64,000 nt of DNA from DATFLL01 sp035267785 (GTDB lineage: Bacteria > Pseudomonadota > Gammaproteobacteria > DATFLL01), in contig DATFLL010000046.1 of the NCBI GenBank assembly GCA_035267785.1, forward strand, positions 14,863 through 78,862. The letters are read 5' to 3'. Position 1 is the stretch's first letter. The number at the start of each line of letters is the position of its first letter. Shown here one piece after another: positions 63,961 through 64,000 of the stretch. The position numbers were made by a program, and so were the translations under genes. The notes under the pieces were generated by a model that saw nothing but the letters and a program-made list of their open reading frames with translations, was not told the DNA's origin and did not search any database.

Positions 63961-64000
63961 GAGTGCGGTCACAACGCGGTCACGGGGTCGGTGACGACCG

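Overview
The window is GC-rich, gene-dense chromosomal DNA of a Gammaproteobacterium. Gamma-type markers are glutamate-cysteine ligase (GshA), YheU, RarD and MltF. The density of sulfur-relay genes (five rhodanese or TusA-type sulfurtransferases, DsrE and DsrE2 proteins, YeeE/YedE transporters), together with a beta-carbonic anhydrase and several c- and b-type redox proteins, points to a chemolithotrophic sulfur oxidiser. The exact genus cannot be read from the sequence. No rRNA, tRNA, insertion sequence, prophage or CRISPR array was seen.

Layout. 1-15 kb: the 5' part of gshA, a TlpA-type thioredoxin, a candidate FNR-controlled small RNA, small envelope and regulatory proteins, a hydrolase-thioredoxin fusion, an exonuclease, a CPBP protease and the first rhodanese. 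15-20.5 kb: a second rhodanese behind a palindromic operator, carbonic anhydrase, membrane proteins, a methyltransferase and a broken glyoxalase-like gene. 20.7-30 kb: a twelve-gene minus-strand operon with YeeE/YedE halves, TusA, three tiny membrane proteins, a rhodanese lacking the catalytic cysteine, two DsrE-like proteins, an active-type periplasmic rhodanese and a cytochrome c. It is preceded by a sigma-54 promoter and by genes for a PhnD-like binding protein, a histidine kinase and a sigma-54 activator. 30-49 kb: an MFS transporter, secreted CARDB-type proteins, an ECF41 sigma factor with its AhpD-like partner and two matching promoters, DedA, a TusA-like protein, an Old Yellow Enzyme, an AEC transporter, an FNR-box metallo-beta-lactamase-fold gene, and an aminotransferase divergent from its MarR regulator. 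49-53 kb and 57.8-59.6 kb: islands of small lipoproteins and secreted proteins. 53-57.8 kb: a methyltransferase, DsrE2 divergent from a MarR regulator, an unusual polytopic Rieske protein and dihydrolipoamide dehydrogenase. 59.6-64 kb: hemerythrin, MltF, RarD and a membrane protein.

How it may work together. The central inference is a signal-responsive sulfur-trafficking system. The PhnD-like protein would bind an external sulfur oxyanion, as the PhnD-type sensor domains of TtrS and ThsS do. The kinase and activator would then open the sigma-54 promoter, and the operon would take sulfur from periplasmic rhodanese through YeeE/YedE to TusA and DsrE-like carriers in the cytoplasm, with cytochrome c accepting electrons. 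Two other sulfur genes (the rhodanese at 15.4 kb and DsrE2 at 53.8 kb) share a palindrome resembling SqrR/BigR persulfide-sensor sites. Three promoters have FNR-type boxes at exactly -41.5, so oxygen control is superimposed.
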